Shown here: piece by piece, positions 24,284-33,093 of the stretch
How positions within the stretch are numbered: position 1 is the stretch's first letter
Layout of the letters: the number at the start of each line of letters is the position of its first letter
NCBI GenBank assembly: GCA_018376535.1
Contig: JAHABC010000016.1
Coordinates: forward strand, 1 to 45,445
Direction of reading: 5' to 3'
Source of the DNA: Ruminococcus sp.
Lineage (GTDB): Bacteria; Bacillota; Clostridia; Oscillospirales; Ruminococcaceae
Length of the DNA stretch: 45,445 nucleotides
Position numbers and translations under genes: made by a program
Notes under the pieces: generated by a model
Databases searched by the model: none
Told to the model about the DNA's origin: nothing
What the model saw: the letters and a program-made list of their open reading frames with translations, nothing else

Positions 24284-25405
24284 TTATTTTAACCAATATA
24301 TATTGGTAGCATAGAATACCATCAATAGTAGAGCCAATATTAAGAAGTTATACACACTAAACGAGCGTATATATCTACTGATATACTTAGGATACTCTTT
24401 TGAAAAAAACTTAAAAGATATCAAACTAGCTAACGAACCTATTAAAGTTCCTAGACCACCTAAATTTACGCCAACTAATAGTAGTTTGAAGTTATTGGTA
24501 AATGATGATAACATCAAAGTAGCAGGAACGTTACTTATAATCTGGGATAGTATTACTGAGATTATAACTTCTCTGCCTTGCAATACTTTAGATATAAACG
24601 TATGTACTAACTCAATACTTCCGATATTGCCCACAAATATAAAAAATGATACAAACGTCAACAGTAGAATATAATCCACTTTAGATACTATCTTAGGATT
24701 TACTATCAAAGCTAGAACTAATATCGATATCAAACATATAACATGAGATATAATCTTTAATACTGTTAATATACATATCAAGAACATAATACTGTAGAAT
24801 ATCAAAGGTTTAGTATCTAACTTTATACTACTAGTGTTACTACTAAAGGATATCTTTTCTGACTTAGATACTATTAATATCAAATTGATAACTATTAAAC
24901 TGAGCAATCCTAGAGGTAGCATTATTTTAAAAAAATCCTGTATAGATAGTCCATAGTGTTCGTAAATAAATATATTTTGTGGATTTCCTATAGGAGTAAC
25001 CATACTTCCTAAGTTTGCCGATACGGTTTCCATAGTGACTACTTTTATGTTAGTTTTAATATCACAAGATTTTAAAATATTCAAAGTTAAAGGGACTAAA
25101 GTAATCAAAGCCACATCGTTAGTTATGAACATAGATAGCACATAACACATATTAACCAATATCAAAGATATGACTTTAGTATCCGATGTTTTACTCAACA
25201 ACTTTTTAGATATTAAGTTAAACATTCCAATTGAATTAAATCCAGCGACAACTAACATTAAGCAAAAGAGCATTATCAATACTGATATGTTAACATATCC
25301 AAGATAGTTACTATTAGGTGGCACTATAATCATAGATACAACTGCACATATAAACGATATTACAAATACAGTTTCATTTTTAAAAAAAGTTTTCAAAGTA
25401 TTCAT
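24284..25405 (-). CDS. ArsB/NhaD/SLC13-type permease
   Basis: This 373-residue protein has about ten membrane helices. It carries the ion-transporter superfamily marks: FITNDVALITLVPLTL in the first half, and SANLGSMVTPIGNPQNIFIY, the conserved re-entrant loop of ArsB/NhaD/citrate-type carriers. A weaker repeat follows in the second half (SNVPATLMLSSF). Family members move arsenite, sodium, or di- and tricarboxylates; no neighbouring arsenic genes are present, so the substrate is open. It is a little short for the family (usually 400-450). ATG follows GGGAGG. It has its own promoter between it and birA. Confidence 0.85.
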   Translation of the reverse strand: MNTLKTFFKNETVFVISFICAVVSMIIVPPNSNYLGYVNISVLIMLFCLMLVVAGFNSIGMFNLISKKLLSKTSDTKVISLILVNMCYVLSMFITNDVALITLVPLTLNILKSCDIKTNIKVVTMETVSANLGSMVTPIGNPQNIFIYEHYGLSIQDFFKIMLPLGLLSLIVINLILIVSKSEKISFSSNTSSIKLDTKPLIFYSIMFLICILTVLKIISHVICLISILVLALIVNPKIVSKVDYILLLTFVSFFIFVGNIGSIELVHTFISKVLQGREVIISVILSQIISNVPATLMLSSFTNNFKLLLVGVNLGGLGTLIGSLASLISFKFFSKEYPKYISRYIRSFSVYNFLILALLLMVFYATNIYWLK

Positions 25406-25425
25406 AATAAACCTCCCAAAAGGAT

Positions 25426-25454
25426 ATTATATCATACTTATGTGACATTGTGAA
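25426..25454 (-). promoter_or_regulatory. Promoter of the permease gene
   Basis: Minus strand TTCACA, 17-base spacer, TATAAT with extended TG. Confidence 0.65.
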
Positions 25455-25462
25455 CTAAAAAA

Positions 25463-26440
25463 TTAATATTTTCTAATTCTAGCCTCACCAGAGTTCAAAA
25501 CTTTAGTTGAGCCATCTTCAAATTGAACTATCAAACCAGCAGTTTTGTCTATTCCAATAGCCTTAGCAAAGACTTCTTGACCATTTTCCGATACTATTAC
25601 ATCTTTACCGACTATTAAAGAACGCTTTTTATACTCTTTTATAAAAGATTTCTCATCAATGGATTGCAATTGCAAATATACATTATTAAAGACTTCGGCA
25701 ATAAGTCGGCTACGAGATATCTTTAAACCAGTTTCGTCCTCAATGGACGTAGCTATGCTAGAAAGTTCGCCATCAAAGATATTCTTAACAGAACGAACGT
25801 TTATACCTATACCAACTATAGCATACTCAAAAGAACCATTTTCAAAGTTTATAGCACCCTCAGTAAGAGTACCACTAATTTTTTTATCATTCAAGAATAT
25901 ATCATTAACCCATTTTATCTTACTAGAGCAGTTACAAAGAGTATCTATAGCCTTTGATATGGCTACCGCAACACATGAAGTTATAAGTTGAGCAGTTTCC
26001 AAACTAGTTTTAGGTCTAAGTATAAAGCTCATATAGATACCTGTCCCAGATGGAGAACTAAAGACTCTACCCATTCTGCCCTTGCCATGTGTTTGAGTAT
26101 CTGCGACTACCAACGTATACTCTGGAGCATCTTGTTTAGCCAACATTTTAGCGTAATCGTTAGTAGAATCCACGGTATTTAACAGATGTATCTCTGTACC
26201 TTTCAACTCATCGATTAAAGCATTAGATATTTCTTCTTTAGAAAGGATATCCAAATCGGAAGGCAACATATAGCCTAACTTCTTTGAAGATAGTATAGAT
26301 ATGCCTTCTTCTTTTAACTTACTTATAGACTTCCAAACAGCATTCCTAGATATCTGCAAACTATTAGCGATATCCTCCCCTGATACATAATCACCCTTAT
26401 TATCCAAAAGGATATTTAAAATTTTTTCTTTATTACTCAT
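25463..26440 (-). CDS. birA: Bifunctional biotin protein ligase / biotin operon repressor
   Basis: This 325-residue protein joins biotin to carboxylase carrier domains through biotinyl-AMP and also represses bio genes. Residues 1-60 are a winged helix-turn-helix (SGEDIANSLQISRNAVWKSISKL), absent from ligase-only enzymes. The ligase core has DSTNDYAK, the ATP/biotin loop GKGRMGR (residues 119-125), KWVNDIFLNDKKISGTLTE and the SH3-like C-terminal domain. The DNA-binding domain together with two matched operators before bioB and bioD implies a local biotin regulon. ATG has a GGTGA site. Confidence 0.95.
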   Translation of the reverse strand: MSNKEKILNILLDNKGDYVSGEDIANSLQISRNAVWKSISKLKEEGISILSSKKLGYMLPSDLDILSKEEISNALIDELKGTEIHLLNTVDSTNDYAKMLAKQDAPEYTLVVADTQTHGKGRMGRVFSSPSGTGIYMSFILRPKTSLETAQLITSCVAVAISKAIDTLCNCSSKIKWVNDIFLNDKKISGTLTEGAINFENGSFEYAIVGIGINVRSVKNIFDGELSSIATSIEDETGLKISRSRLIAEVFNNVYLQLQSIDEKSFIKEYKKRSLIVGKDVIVSENGQEVFAKAIGIDKTAGLIVQFEDGSTKVLNSGEARIRKY

Positions 26441-26519
26441 ATAAAATTCACCAATCTTTATAGATTTTCATAGTATGTAAGTAATAATCTTACTTTTTAA
26501 TGTAGAATATTACTATACT

Positions 26520-26548
26520 ATAATATCACAAAAGGTAATAATTATCAA
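26520..26548 (-). promoter_or_regulatory. birA promoter
   Basis: Minus strand TTGATA, 17-base spacer, TATTAT with extended TG. It gives an untranslated leader of about 75 bases. No BirA-type half-site overlaps it. Confidence 0.7.
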
Positions 26549-26590
26549 GTGAAATTTTTGTGATAACTTTTAAGTGGTGATAATAAACAT

Positions 26591-27202
26591 ATGATTAATG
26601 AATGTATCTTTGTATTAGCAGTTTCCATAGATACTTTTATGGTAGCAATATCTTGCGGTGCTGATTGCATAAAAATTCCAATAAAGTCATCAATATGTGT
26701 TGGCGTGGTCGGAGCGTTAATGGTAGCCATATCGATATACTGTTCTGAAACTATATGTAATTTCGTTCCTAACAGAATGTGTTCTAGTGTATGTTGTGGA
26801 GTTCTATGTGCCATGGGTGGAATGAACATAATAAAATGGTTGATGCAAAAACACAAAAACTATAGAGCATCTACTAAAGAGGTTCTACAAAATGATGTTG
26901 AAAATAAGTCTGTACTAGATGTATTTGTGTGTGGTAGTTGTGCCGATTGCGACAACTCTAAGGAGATATCAGTTAAAGAGGCAGTATTGGTATCATTTTT
27001 GATGTCTTTAGATTCCATTACGGGTGGAATTGCTAGTGGAAGTAGTTTAAATTTAGTAGAAGTATCTGTCAGTGTATTGATAGTTCAAAGTATATCAGTT
27101 TGGATAGGTTCTATAATAGGTAGAAAGTTTTCGAATATTCCAGATATATCTTTTATAGGTGGAATACTTTTAATAGTTTTAGGAGTTCTAAAGGTTATAT
27201 AA
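26591..27202 (+). CDS. MntP/YtaF-like membrane protein
   Basis: This 203-residue protein has six membrane helices arranged as two related halves. Each half starts with a Asp/Ser-containing helix: LAVSIDTFMVAISCGAD at the N terminus and SFLMSLDSITGGIASG in the second half. This is the pattern of the MntP manganese exporter superfamily and of the sporulation protein YtaF; the size and the Cys-rich middle loop (VCGSCADCD) favour the YtaF-like side. Ion specificity is not shown. The start ATG follows GGTGATAA. It is divergent from birA. Confidence 0.75.
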   Translation: MINECIFVLAVSIDTFMVAISCGADCIKIPIKSSICVGVVGALMVAISIYCSETICNFVPNRMCSSVCCGVLCAMGGMNIIKWLMQKHKNYRASTKEVLQNDVENKSVLDVFVCGSCADCDNSKEISVKEAVLVSFLMSLDSITGGIASGSSLNLVEVSVSVLIVQSISVWIGSIIGRKFSNIPDISFIGGILLIVLGVLKVI

Positions 27203-27232
27203 TTATTTGTAGAAAAAAATTATAAAAATCAC

Positions 27233-27261
27233 TTGTAAAAATAAAGAAGATATTGTATAAT
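27233..27261 (+). promoter_or_regulatory. Promoter of the YfhO-like gene
   Basis: TTGTAA, 17-base spacer, TATAAT. The predicted leader is about 170 bases long. Confidence 0.65.
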
Positions 27262-27321
27262 ACATAGTATGTGCATATGCAAATATCAATAAGTTTAAAG
27301 TATGGAATTTTTATGGCTTGA

Positions 27322-27400
27322 AAATAGTATAATCTAACTATATACTATTTAAGGCTATCTAATACGAACCGACACATACTTTATGTATAGGTTCGTATTA
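27322..27400 (+). promoter_or_regulatory. Structured leader with two strong hairpins
   Basis: Two perfect inverted repeats lie in the untranslated leader of the YfhO-like gene. The first is AAATAGTATA (27322-27331) with TATACTATTT (27341-27350), a 10-bp stem. The second is TAATACGAACC (27360-27370) with GGTTCGTATTA (27390-27400), an 11-bp stem with a smaller inner ATAC/GTAT pairing. No T tract follows, so they are not plain terminators. A cis-regulatory or mRNA-protecting role is possible. Confidence 0.55.
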
Positions 27401-27436
27401 TCTTATATAAAACTACAAAAGGAGGATTTTTAAAGT

Positions 27437-30289
27437 ATGGATAACAATCCAATTAATGACAGCTTTGAACACTTAGAAGATGCTGACGGCTTAAACGTTT
27501 CCGAACAACCGTCCGCATCTGCTACGACCCAAACTGATAAAAAAGTAGTTAAATCTACTTCCACCAAAACTAAAACAAATAATGATAAGAGTATTTTATC
27601 ACGTTTAAAAACATGGGCTATAGATAAAAGATATTATATCTTAGCATTTATACTACCTTTCGTTATTGGTTATATAGCATATGCCTTATTTGACGCTTTT
27701 CCAGCTAAACGTGATGGTGACAACTCAGTATTAGTATTAGACTTAAACGGTCAATATGTATACTACTTTGAATACTTTAGACAAGCACTATTAGGCGATA
27801 ATAGTATATTCTATAGTTGGTCAAGAAACCTTTCAGGTGAATTTATGGGTATAATAGGTTATTATCTAGCCAGTCCGTTCACTTTGATAACTGTACTATT
27901 TCCACAAAAGTACATGACCACAAGTCTATTTGTAATGCAACTATGCAAGTTAGGAACTCAAGGTGTTACTATGAGTTACTATCTACAACATTCTAAGAAG
28001 GTACAGCCATTACACTCTGTAATATTCTCAACATTGTGGGGAGTATGTGGCTATGCTATAGTTCAATTAATGGACCCTATGTGGTTAGATGGTCTAATAT
28101 ATATGCCTCTAATTATGATAGGTATTGAAAAACTTATCGATGAAAGAAAGAAAGTAAACTTTATAATCCCATTAGCGTTACTATTTATAGCAAACTTCTA
28201 TATTGGATTTATGTTAGCAATCTTTTCTGTACTATACTTTTTATTCTATCTATGTTTTGTTACAGAAAGACAGTACAAGGGTGCTAAAGATAAGTTTATG
28301 TCATTCGTGGACTTCGGAGTTGGTGCTATAGTTGGAGCTATGCTATCTGCTATTATGATACTTCCAATATACTATTCACTAAAACTAGGTAAGTTCGACT
28401 TTACTGAACCAGACTTCTCACTAAAGATACAGTTCACTGCTATAGATATGCTTACTAGACTACTTCCATCTTGCTACGATACCGTAAGAAATGAAGGTCT
28501 AGCTGATATATATTGTGGTGTAATATGCGTATTAATGACACCTTTATACATCTTGAATAAAAAAATTAAGCCTAATAAAAAGATTGGCTATACTATACTA
28601 TTAGCTATAATGTTCTTTTCCATGTACATTAAACCTATAGATATGTTATGGCATGGTGGACAAGTTCCTAACTGGCTACCTTATAGATATTCCTTTATAG
28701 TATCATTCTTGCTAATAAGTATGAGTGCTGAAGTATTTAAAAATTATGATGGAATATCTGGCAGAGATATCGCAGGTGTATTTGCTGGAATAGTTATATA
28801 TATTCTATGGGCTGAAACTAGAGAGTATGAAAACTTAGATACTTTAGGTTCATTATGGTTTACTGTAGCATTGACATTCTGTTTTGCATTGTTGTTCTAT
28901 GGATTTAAGTCAAATCCTAGAGGAAAGACAATACCTTTAGTTATGGCACTAATAGTATCATGCGAACTAACTATGAACTCTCTTGAAACCTTTAAAGATA
29001 TCGATGCAGACGTAACATATAGTTCGGCTATACAATACGATGAGTTTAAAGAACAATGGACTAACATTACTAACGAAGTAAATAGTAAAGATTCTGGACT
29101 ATATCGTTCTGAAAAGACTAACTTCAGAACCGTAAACGATGATTTACTATTAAATATCAAAGGTATTACTCATTCAAGTTCTACCATGAACGCTAAGGCT
29201 ATAGACTTTATATCATGTTTAGGATTTACTGAAAGAGGTCACTACACACGTTACAACGGCTTGAACACTCTAATTGCCGATGACTTATTAGGTATTAAGT
29301 ATATCTATGATGAGAACGGTCAACAAGACCCTAACTACGAACTATACTATAGCGATACGGCCTCTAGTGTTAAGACATATCTAAACGATGACGCTCTACC
29401 TATAGGATACATGGTATCTAACAATGCAATGTATACCGAATTACAACACACCGATTATACTAACAACTATATAGCAAATCCATTTGAGAACCAAAACAAT
29501 ATGTTAGCATCGATGTTAGGTACAAACCAACAATTTTTCACACGTTTGTATCCACTAGATGAACCTACTTACAGTAACGTAGATGTTCAAAGTGCAGGTG
29601 TTCAAAATAAGTATACTGCTACTGGTACTGGCGACCACACTGTAGATTATGTAATACAATCGGAAAGTGACAATCCTATATACCTATACTTACCAGCAAT
29701 AAACGAAAAGAAAATAAACGTTTGGTATAGTACTGATTACAATGAAGAAACTCAAGAATGGGAAGACTATCAATTTGTTGATTACTTCTATGAAACTCAA
29801 TACTACAACGTTAAGCGTCTAGGATACTTCAAGAAAGACCAATATATTTCTGTTAGATTAACTATCGCCAATGAGTACTGTTATATGTTAGACCAATGGT
29901 TCTATCAACTAGATACTCAAGCCGAAAAGGACGCAGTTGCTCAACTTGCTACTGGTGGTTGGGAAATAACATCTAGTAATAAAGGATTTACTAATATTAC
30001 TGCTCAAGTAAACGCAAAATCTGGACAGATGTTATTTACATCTATACCACTAGAGGGTGGCTGGACTGTCAAAGTAGACGGCAAAAAGGTCGAACCTGTT
30101 GAACTATACGGTTGCTTGATGGGTATTCCTGTAGATGAAGGTACTCATACAGTAAAATTAAGTTTCTTCCCACAAGGCTTAGGCTTAGGTATTGTATTGT
30201 TTATAGTGGCTCTATTAATATTGATATTCTTTATTTTAAAGGAAAGCAAAAAGCCATCTAAGTTACTTAATAGAGTAAAAAAGAATTAA
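27437..30289 (+). CDS. YfhO-family giant membrane protein
   Basis: This 950-residue protein has a 60-residue hydrophilic cytoplasmic start, about 12 membrane helices (roughly residues 70-500), a large extracellular beta-rich domain (about 510-900) and a final helix at 915-940 followed by a Lys-rich tail. It matches the YfhO family of GT-C-like membrane glycosyltransferases, with DGDNSVLVLDLNGQYVYYFEYFR in the first loop where catalytic acids usually lie and WLDGLIYMPLIMIGIEKLI later. B. subtilis YfhO is linked to glycosylation of lipoteichoic acid; the acceptor here is unknown. ATG follows AAAGGAGG. It is monocistronic with a long structured leader. Confidence 0.88.
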   Translation: MDNNPINDSFEHLEDADGLNVSEQPSASATTQTDKKVVKSTSTKTKTNNDKSILSRLKTWAIDKRYYILAFILPFVIGYIAYALFDAFPAKRDGDNSVLVLDLNGQYVYYFEYFRQALLGDNSIFYSWSRNLSGEFMGIIGYYLASPFTLITVLFPQKYMTTSLFVMQLCKLGTQGVTMSYYLQHSKKVQPLHSVIFSTLWGVCGYAIVQLMDPMWLDGLIYMPLIMIGIEKLIDERKKVNFIIPLALLFIANFYIGFMLAIFSVLYFLFYLCFVTERQYKGAKDKFMSFVDFGVGAIVGAMLSAIMILPIYYSLKLGKFDFTEPDFSLKIQFTAIDMLTRLLPSCYDTVRNEGLADIYCGVICVLMTPLYILNKKIKPNKKIGYTILLAIMFFSMYIKPIDMLWHGGQVPNWLPYRYSFIVSFLLISMSAEVFKNYDGISGRDIAGVFAGIVIYILWAETREYENLDTLGSLWFTVALTFCFALLFYGFKSNPRGKTIPLVMALIVSCELTMNSLETFKDIDADVTYSSAIQYDEFKEQWTNITNEVNSKDSGLYRSEKTNFRTVNDDLLLNIKGITHSSSTMNAKAIDFISCLGFTERGHYTRYNGLNTLIADDLLGIKYIYDENGQQDPNYELYYSDTASSVKTYLNDDALPIGYMVSNNAMYTELQHTDYTNNYIANPFENQNNMLASMLGTNQQFFTRLYPLDEPTYSNVDVQSAGVQNKYTATGTGDHTVDYVIQSESDNPIYLYLPAINEKKINVWYSTDYNEETQEWEDYQFVDYFYETQYYNVKRLGYFKKDQYISVRLTIANEYCYMLDQWFYQLDTQAEKDAVAQLATGGWEITSSNKGFTNITAQVNAKSGQMLFTSIPLEGGWTVKVDGKKVEPVELYGCLMGIPVDEGTHTVKLSFFPQGLGLGIVLFIVALLILIFFILKESKKPSKLLNRVKKN

Positions 30290-30297
30290 TATAATCA

Positions 30298-30326
30298 AAA
30301 CGGATTACTTAAGTAATCCGTTTATA
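30298..30326 (+). terminator. Terminator of the YfhO-like gene
   Basis: A 26-base perfect palindrome (AAACGGATTACTT with AAGTAATCCGTTT) followed by TATATTA. The T tract is short. Confidence 0.75.
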
Positions 30327-30348
30327 TTATGAAAGGGTGTTATGTTTT

Positions 30349-30951
30349 ATGATGACCATTCTATATGAAGTAGGACAAAATTTATATGTCAACGTTACTA
30401 ATAAATGTCCATGTGCGTGTACGTTCTGTATTCGTAACAATGGCGATGGTGCTTATGGTTCGGATAGTCTTTGGTTAGACAGAGAGCCATCTTATGAGGA
30501 GATTATATCTGCATTTGAACAACACGACCTATCCAAGTACAATGAGATTGTATTTTGTGGATATGGTGAACCTCTTGAACGTGTAGATATAGTCGTTAAA
30601 GTATGTAAGTATCTAAGAGAGGTTTCTAACTGCAAAATTAGAATTAATACTAATGGTTTAGCAAATCTTATACACAAAAGAGATGTAGTTCCTGAACTTA
30701 AAGGTTGTTTTGATACTATATCAGTTAGTTTAAATGCAGGTTGTGAGGAAAGCTATCTAAAAGTAACAAGACCTAAATTTAAAGAGGGTTCTTATCATGC
30801 AATGTTAGAGTTCGCTAATGAATGTAAGAAAGTTGCTCCAAACGTTATATTTAGCGTTGTAGATGTAATATCTAAAGAGGAGATAGCACTATCGCAAAGT
30901 GTTGCAGATAGTCTTAATATACCTTTGCGTGTTAGAAAGTACGATAGCTAA
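30349..30951 (+). CDS. TatD-linked radical SAM protein
   Basis: This 200-residue protein is a short radical SAM enzyme. The cluster motif C-x3-C-x2-C is Cys20, Cys24 and Cys27 in NKCPCACTFC, followed by GYGEPLER (GGE-like), RINTNGLAN and ISVSLNAG. Sequence and size match the radical SAM family usually found fused or next to a TatD nuclease; no tatD is present in this window. The substrate is unknown. An upstream GTG (30337) lies in the ribosome site, so ATG at 30349 (AAAGGGTG ahead) is preferred; ATG at 30352 is an alternative. The stop is 14 bases before the rsuA start. Confidence 0.85.
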   Translation: MMTILYEVGQNLYVNVTNKCPCACTFCIRNNGDGAYGSDSLWLDREPSYEEIISAFEQHDLSKYNEIVFCGYGEPLERVDIVVKVCKYLREVSNCKIRINTNGLANLIHKRDVVPELKGCFDTISVSLNAGCEESYLKVTRPKFKEGSYHAMLEFANECKKVAPNVIFSVVDVISKEEIALSQSVADSLNIPLRVRKYDS

Positions 30952-30965
30952 AGGAGGTTCTAACG

Positions 30966-31751
30966 ATGCCTATATTAAGGTTAGATAAGTTTATATCTAA
31001 CAATACAGAATATTCCCGTTCGCAGATTAAAGACTTAATTAAACATAATAAGATATTAGTAGATAACATATCGGTTAAAAAATCGGATATAAAAATAGAT
31101 ACCAATAAGTCTGTAGTATTAGTAGATGGTAAAAAAGTATCGGAATTTGGTTTGCGATACTTCATGATGAACAAACCCTCTGGAGTAGTCTGTTCCACTG
31201 AAGATGGCATAAGCAAGACCGTCATAGACCTACTTCCAGATGAACTTAAAGATAAAAATCTATTTCCTGCTGGTAGACTGGATAAGGACAGTGAAGGATT
31301 CGTTCTACTTACCAATGATGGAGAGTTTTCACATAAGATACTATCCAGTAAGAACCATGTTGCTAAGTACTATATTGTAAGACTATCCCGACCTTTTGAA
31401 ACTGAATATATTGAAAAATTTTCCAAGGGAATAGAGTTGTCTAATGGAGAAGTATGTTTGCCTAGCAGAGTTATTCCATGGGAAAAATCTCCATACTATG
31501 CAGTAGTAGAACTATATGAGGGAAAGTATCATCAAGTTAAAAGAATGTTTGCTAGTGTGGGAAATCATGTGGAATATTTATTTAGATTTCAAATAGGAAA
31601 CCTTGCTTTAAGTGAAAATTTGCCAAAAGGAAGCGTTTTGGAAGTTTTGCACAAAGAATTAACTGAAATCTTGAAAAATACTGATACAAAATTTTTTGAA
31701 AAAGATTTTCAATCCAAAATTTCATCATTTATAACAAACATTGAATTATAA
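30966..31751 (+). CDS. rsuA: 16S rRNA pseudouridine synthase RsuA-like
   Basis: This 261-residue protein has an N-terminal S4 RNA-binding domain (LRLDKFISNNTEYSRSQIKDLI) and a pseudouridine synthase domain with the catalytic Asp106 in AGRLDKDSEGFVLLTNDG. KYHQVKRMFASVGNHVEYLFR near the C terminus is the family's Arg/Lys motif. By family it forms pseudouridine 516 of 16S rRNA; RluB/RluE-type targets cannot be excluded. A 30-residue Lys/Phe-rich tail extends beyond the usual end. ATG follows AAAGGAGG and the gene is coupled to the radical SAM gene upstream. Confidence 0.9.
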   Translation: MPILRLDKFISNNTEYSRSQIKDLIKHNKILVDNISVKKSDIKIDTNKSVVLVDGKKVSEFGLRYFMMNKPSGVVCSTEDGISKTVIDLLPDELKDKNLFPAGRLDKDSEGFVLLTNDGEFSHKILSSKNHVAKYYIVRLSRPFETEYIEKFSKGIELSNGEVCLPSRVIPWEKSPYYAVVELYEGKYHQVKRMFASVGNHVEYLFRFQIGNLALSENLPKGSVLEVLHKELTEILKNTDTKFFEKDFQSKISSFITNIEL

Positions 31752-31769
31752 ATTTGTATAATTATATAC

Positions 31770-31799
31770 TTGAAATTTATACTGTAAATTTGGTATTAT
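31770..31799 (+). promoter_or_regulatory. Probable promoter of the sugar ABC ATPase gene
   Basis: TTGAAA, 18-base spacer, TATTAT, 67 bases before the start codon. Confidence 0.5.
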
Positions 31800-31865
31800 A
31801 TTATTGTAGTCAATTGGGATTTATGATTGGCAAAAAATTATTATGTGTGGGAGGCCTTTTTTATT

Positions 31866-33008
31866 ATGGCAAGTTTATCATTACGTGGAATTTACAAAAA
31901 ATATCCAGGCGGTGTTGTAGCCGTTTCAGACGTAAACATAGAAATTAGAGATAAGGAATTTATAATCCTTGTAGGACCATCTGGTTGTGGTAAGTCAACT
32001 ACTTTAAGAATGATTGCAGGTCTAGAAGAAATTTCTGAGGGCGAACTATATATCGGCGATAGATTAGTAAACGATATTGCCCCTAAGGACAGAGATATCG
32101 CAATGGTTTTCCAAAACTACGCACTATATCCTCATATGACAGTTTTTGAAAACATGGCTTTCGGTCTAAAGTTAAGAAAAGTTCCTAAGGACGAAATTCA
32201 AAAGAAGGTTGAAGAAGCTGCTAAAATCTTAGATTTAACTCACTTACTAGATAGAAAACCTAAGGCTATGTCTGGTGGTCAACGTCAGAGAGTTGCTATG
32301 GGACGTGCAATAGTTCGTCAACCACAAGTATTCTTACTAGACGAACCTCTATCTAACCTTGATGCTAAACTTCGTGCTCAAATGAGAACTGAAATTTCTA
32401 AGATACACAAAAGACTAGGTACTACTTTCATCTACGTTACTCACGACCAAACAGAAGCTATGACTCTAGGTGATAGAATAGTAGTTATGAAGGACGGTTA
32501 CGTTCAACAAATCGACGTACCACAAGCTTTATATGAAAGACCTTGTAACAAGTTCGTTGCTGGATTCTTAGGTTCTCCACAAATGAACTTTATCGATGGT
32601 GAATTAAAACAAGATGTAAACGGAACTTACTACGTTGAATTTGGTTCTGAAGATACTAAGTCTTCAAAGGGCATTAAGTATCAAGTAGCTATTCCAGCTG
32701 AAAAGGTAAATGATAAGTTACCAGCTTATGTAAACAAAGAAATCACTATGGGTATTAGACCAGAAAACATCTCCGATGACCCTAACGATATCATGTATGC
32801 TACTACTGGCGTTATCAACTGCGATGTTGAAATCACTGAAATGATGGGTGCTGAAACATATCTATACTTAAACTGTGAAGGTAACTCTTTAACTGCTAGA
32901 GTTGCTCCAACATCTACAGCTAAGCCACAAGATACTATTCAAGTAGTTCTTAACCCTAACAAGATTCACATTTTCGATAAGGAAAACGAAAAGACTATTA
33001 TGAACTAA
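31866..33008 (+). CDS. msmK: Sugar ABC transporter ATPase (MsmK/UgpC family)
   Basis: This 380-residue cytosolic ATPase powers carbohydrate ABC importers. It has Walker A GPSGCGKST (residues 37-45), Q-loop FQNYALYPHM, signature MSGGQRQRVAMGRA, Walker B VFLLDEPLSNLDAKLR and switch VTHDQTEAMTLGDRI. The C-terminal 120 residues form the MalK-type regulatory/TOBE domain. No permease or binding protein genes are adjacent, so it is probably a shared ATPase serving several importers encoded elsewhere, as MsmK does in streptococci. The frame opens at 31827 but ATG at 31866 with GGGAGG ahead gives the standard start. It is monocistronic with a strong terminator. Confidence 0.93.
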   Translation: MASLSLRGIYKKYPGGVVAVSDVNIEIRDKEFIILVGPSGCGKSTTLRMIAGLEEISEGELYIGDRLVNDIAPKDRDIAMVFQNYALYPHMTVFENMAFGLKLRKVPKDEIQKKVEEAAKILDLTHLLDRKPKAMSGGQRQRVAMGRAIVRQPQVFLLDEPLSNLDAKLRAQMRTEISKIHKRLGTTFIYVTHDQTEAMTLGDRIVVMKDGYVQQIDVPQALYERPCNKFVAGFLGSPQMNFIDGELKQDVNGTYYVEFGSEDTKSSKGIKYQVAIPAEKVNDKLPAYVNKEITMGIRPENISDDPNDIMYATTGVINCDVEITEMMGAETYLYLNCEGNSLTARVAPTSTAKPQDTIQVVLNPNKIHIFDKENEKTIMN

Positions 33009-33035
33009 TTGTCTATTAAATTTCTCTTACTTTTT

Positions 33036-33065
33036 ACCACTCTAACTAACGTTAGAGTGGTTTTT
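33036..33065 (+). terminator. Terminator of the sugar ABC ATPase gene
   Basis: An 11-bp perfect stem (ACCACTCTAAC with GTTAGAGTGGT), loop TAAC, then five T. Confidence 0.93.
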
Positions 33066-33093
33066 ACCATAAATAGAAAGGATTTTTACTCTT

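Noticed and set aside
26545..26856. 103-codon minus-strand ORF overlapping the MntP/YtaF-like gene
   Set aside because: It is antisense to a well supported gene, crosses its start region and has no ribosome site.
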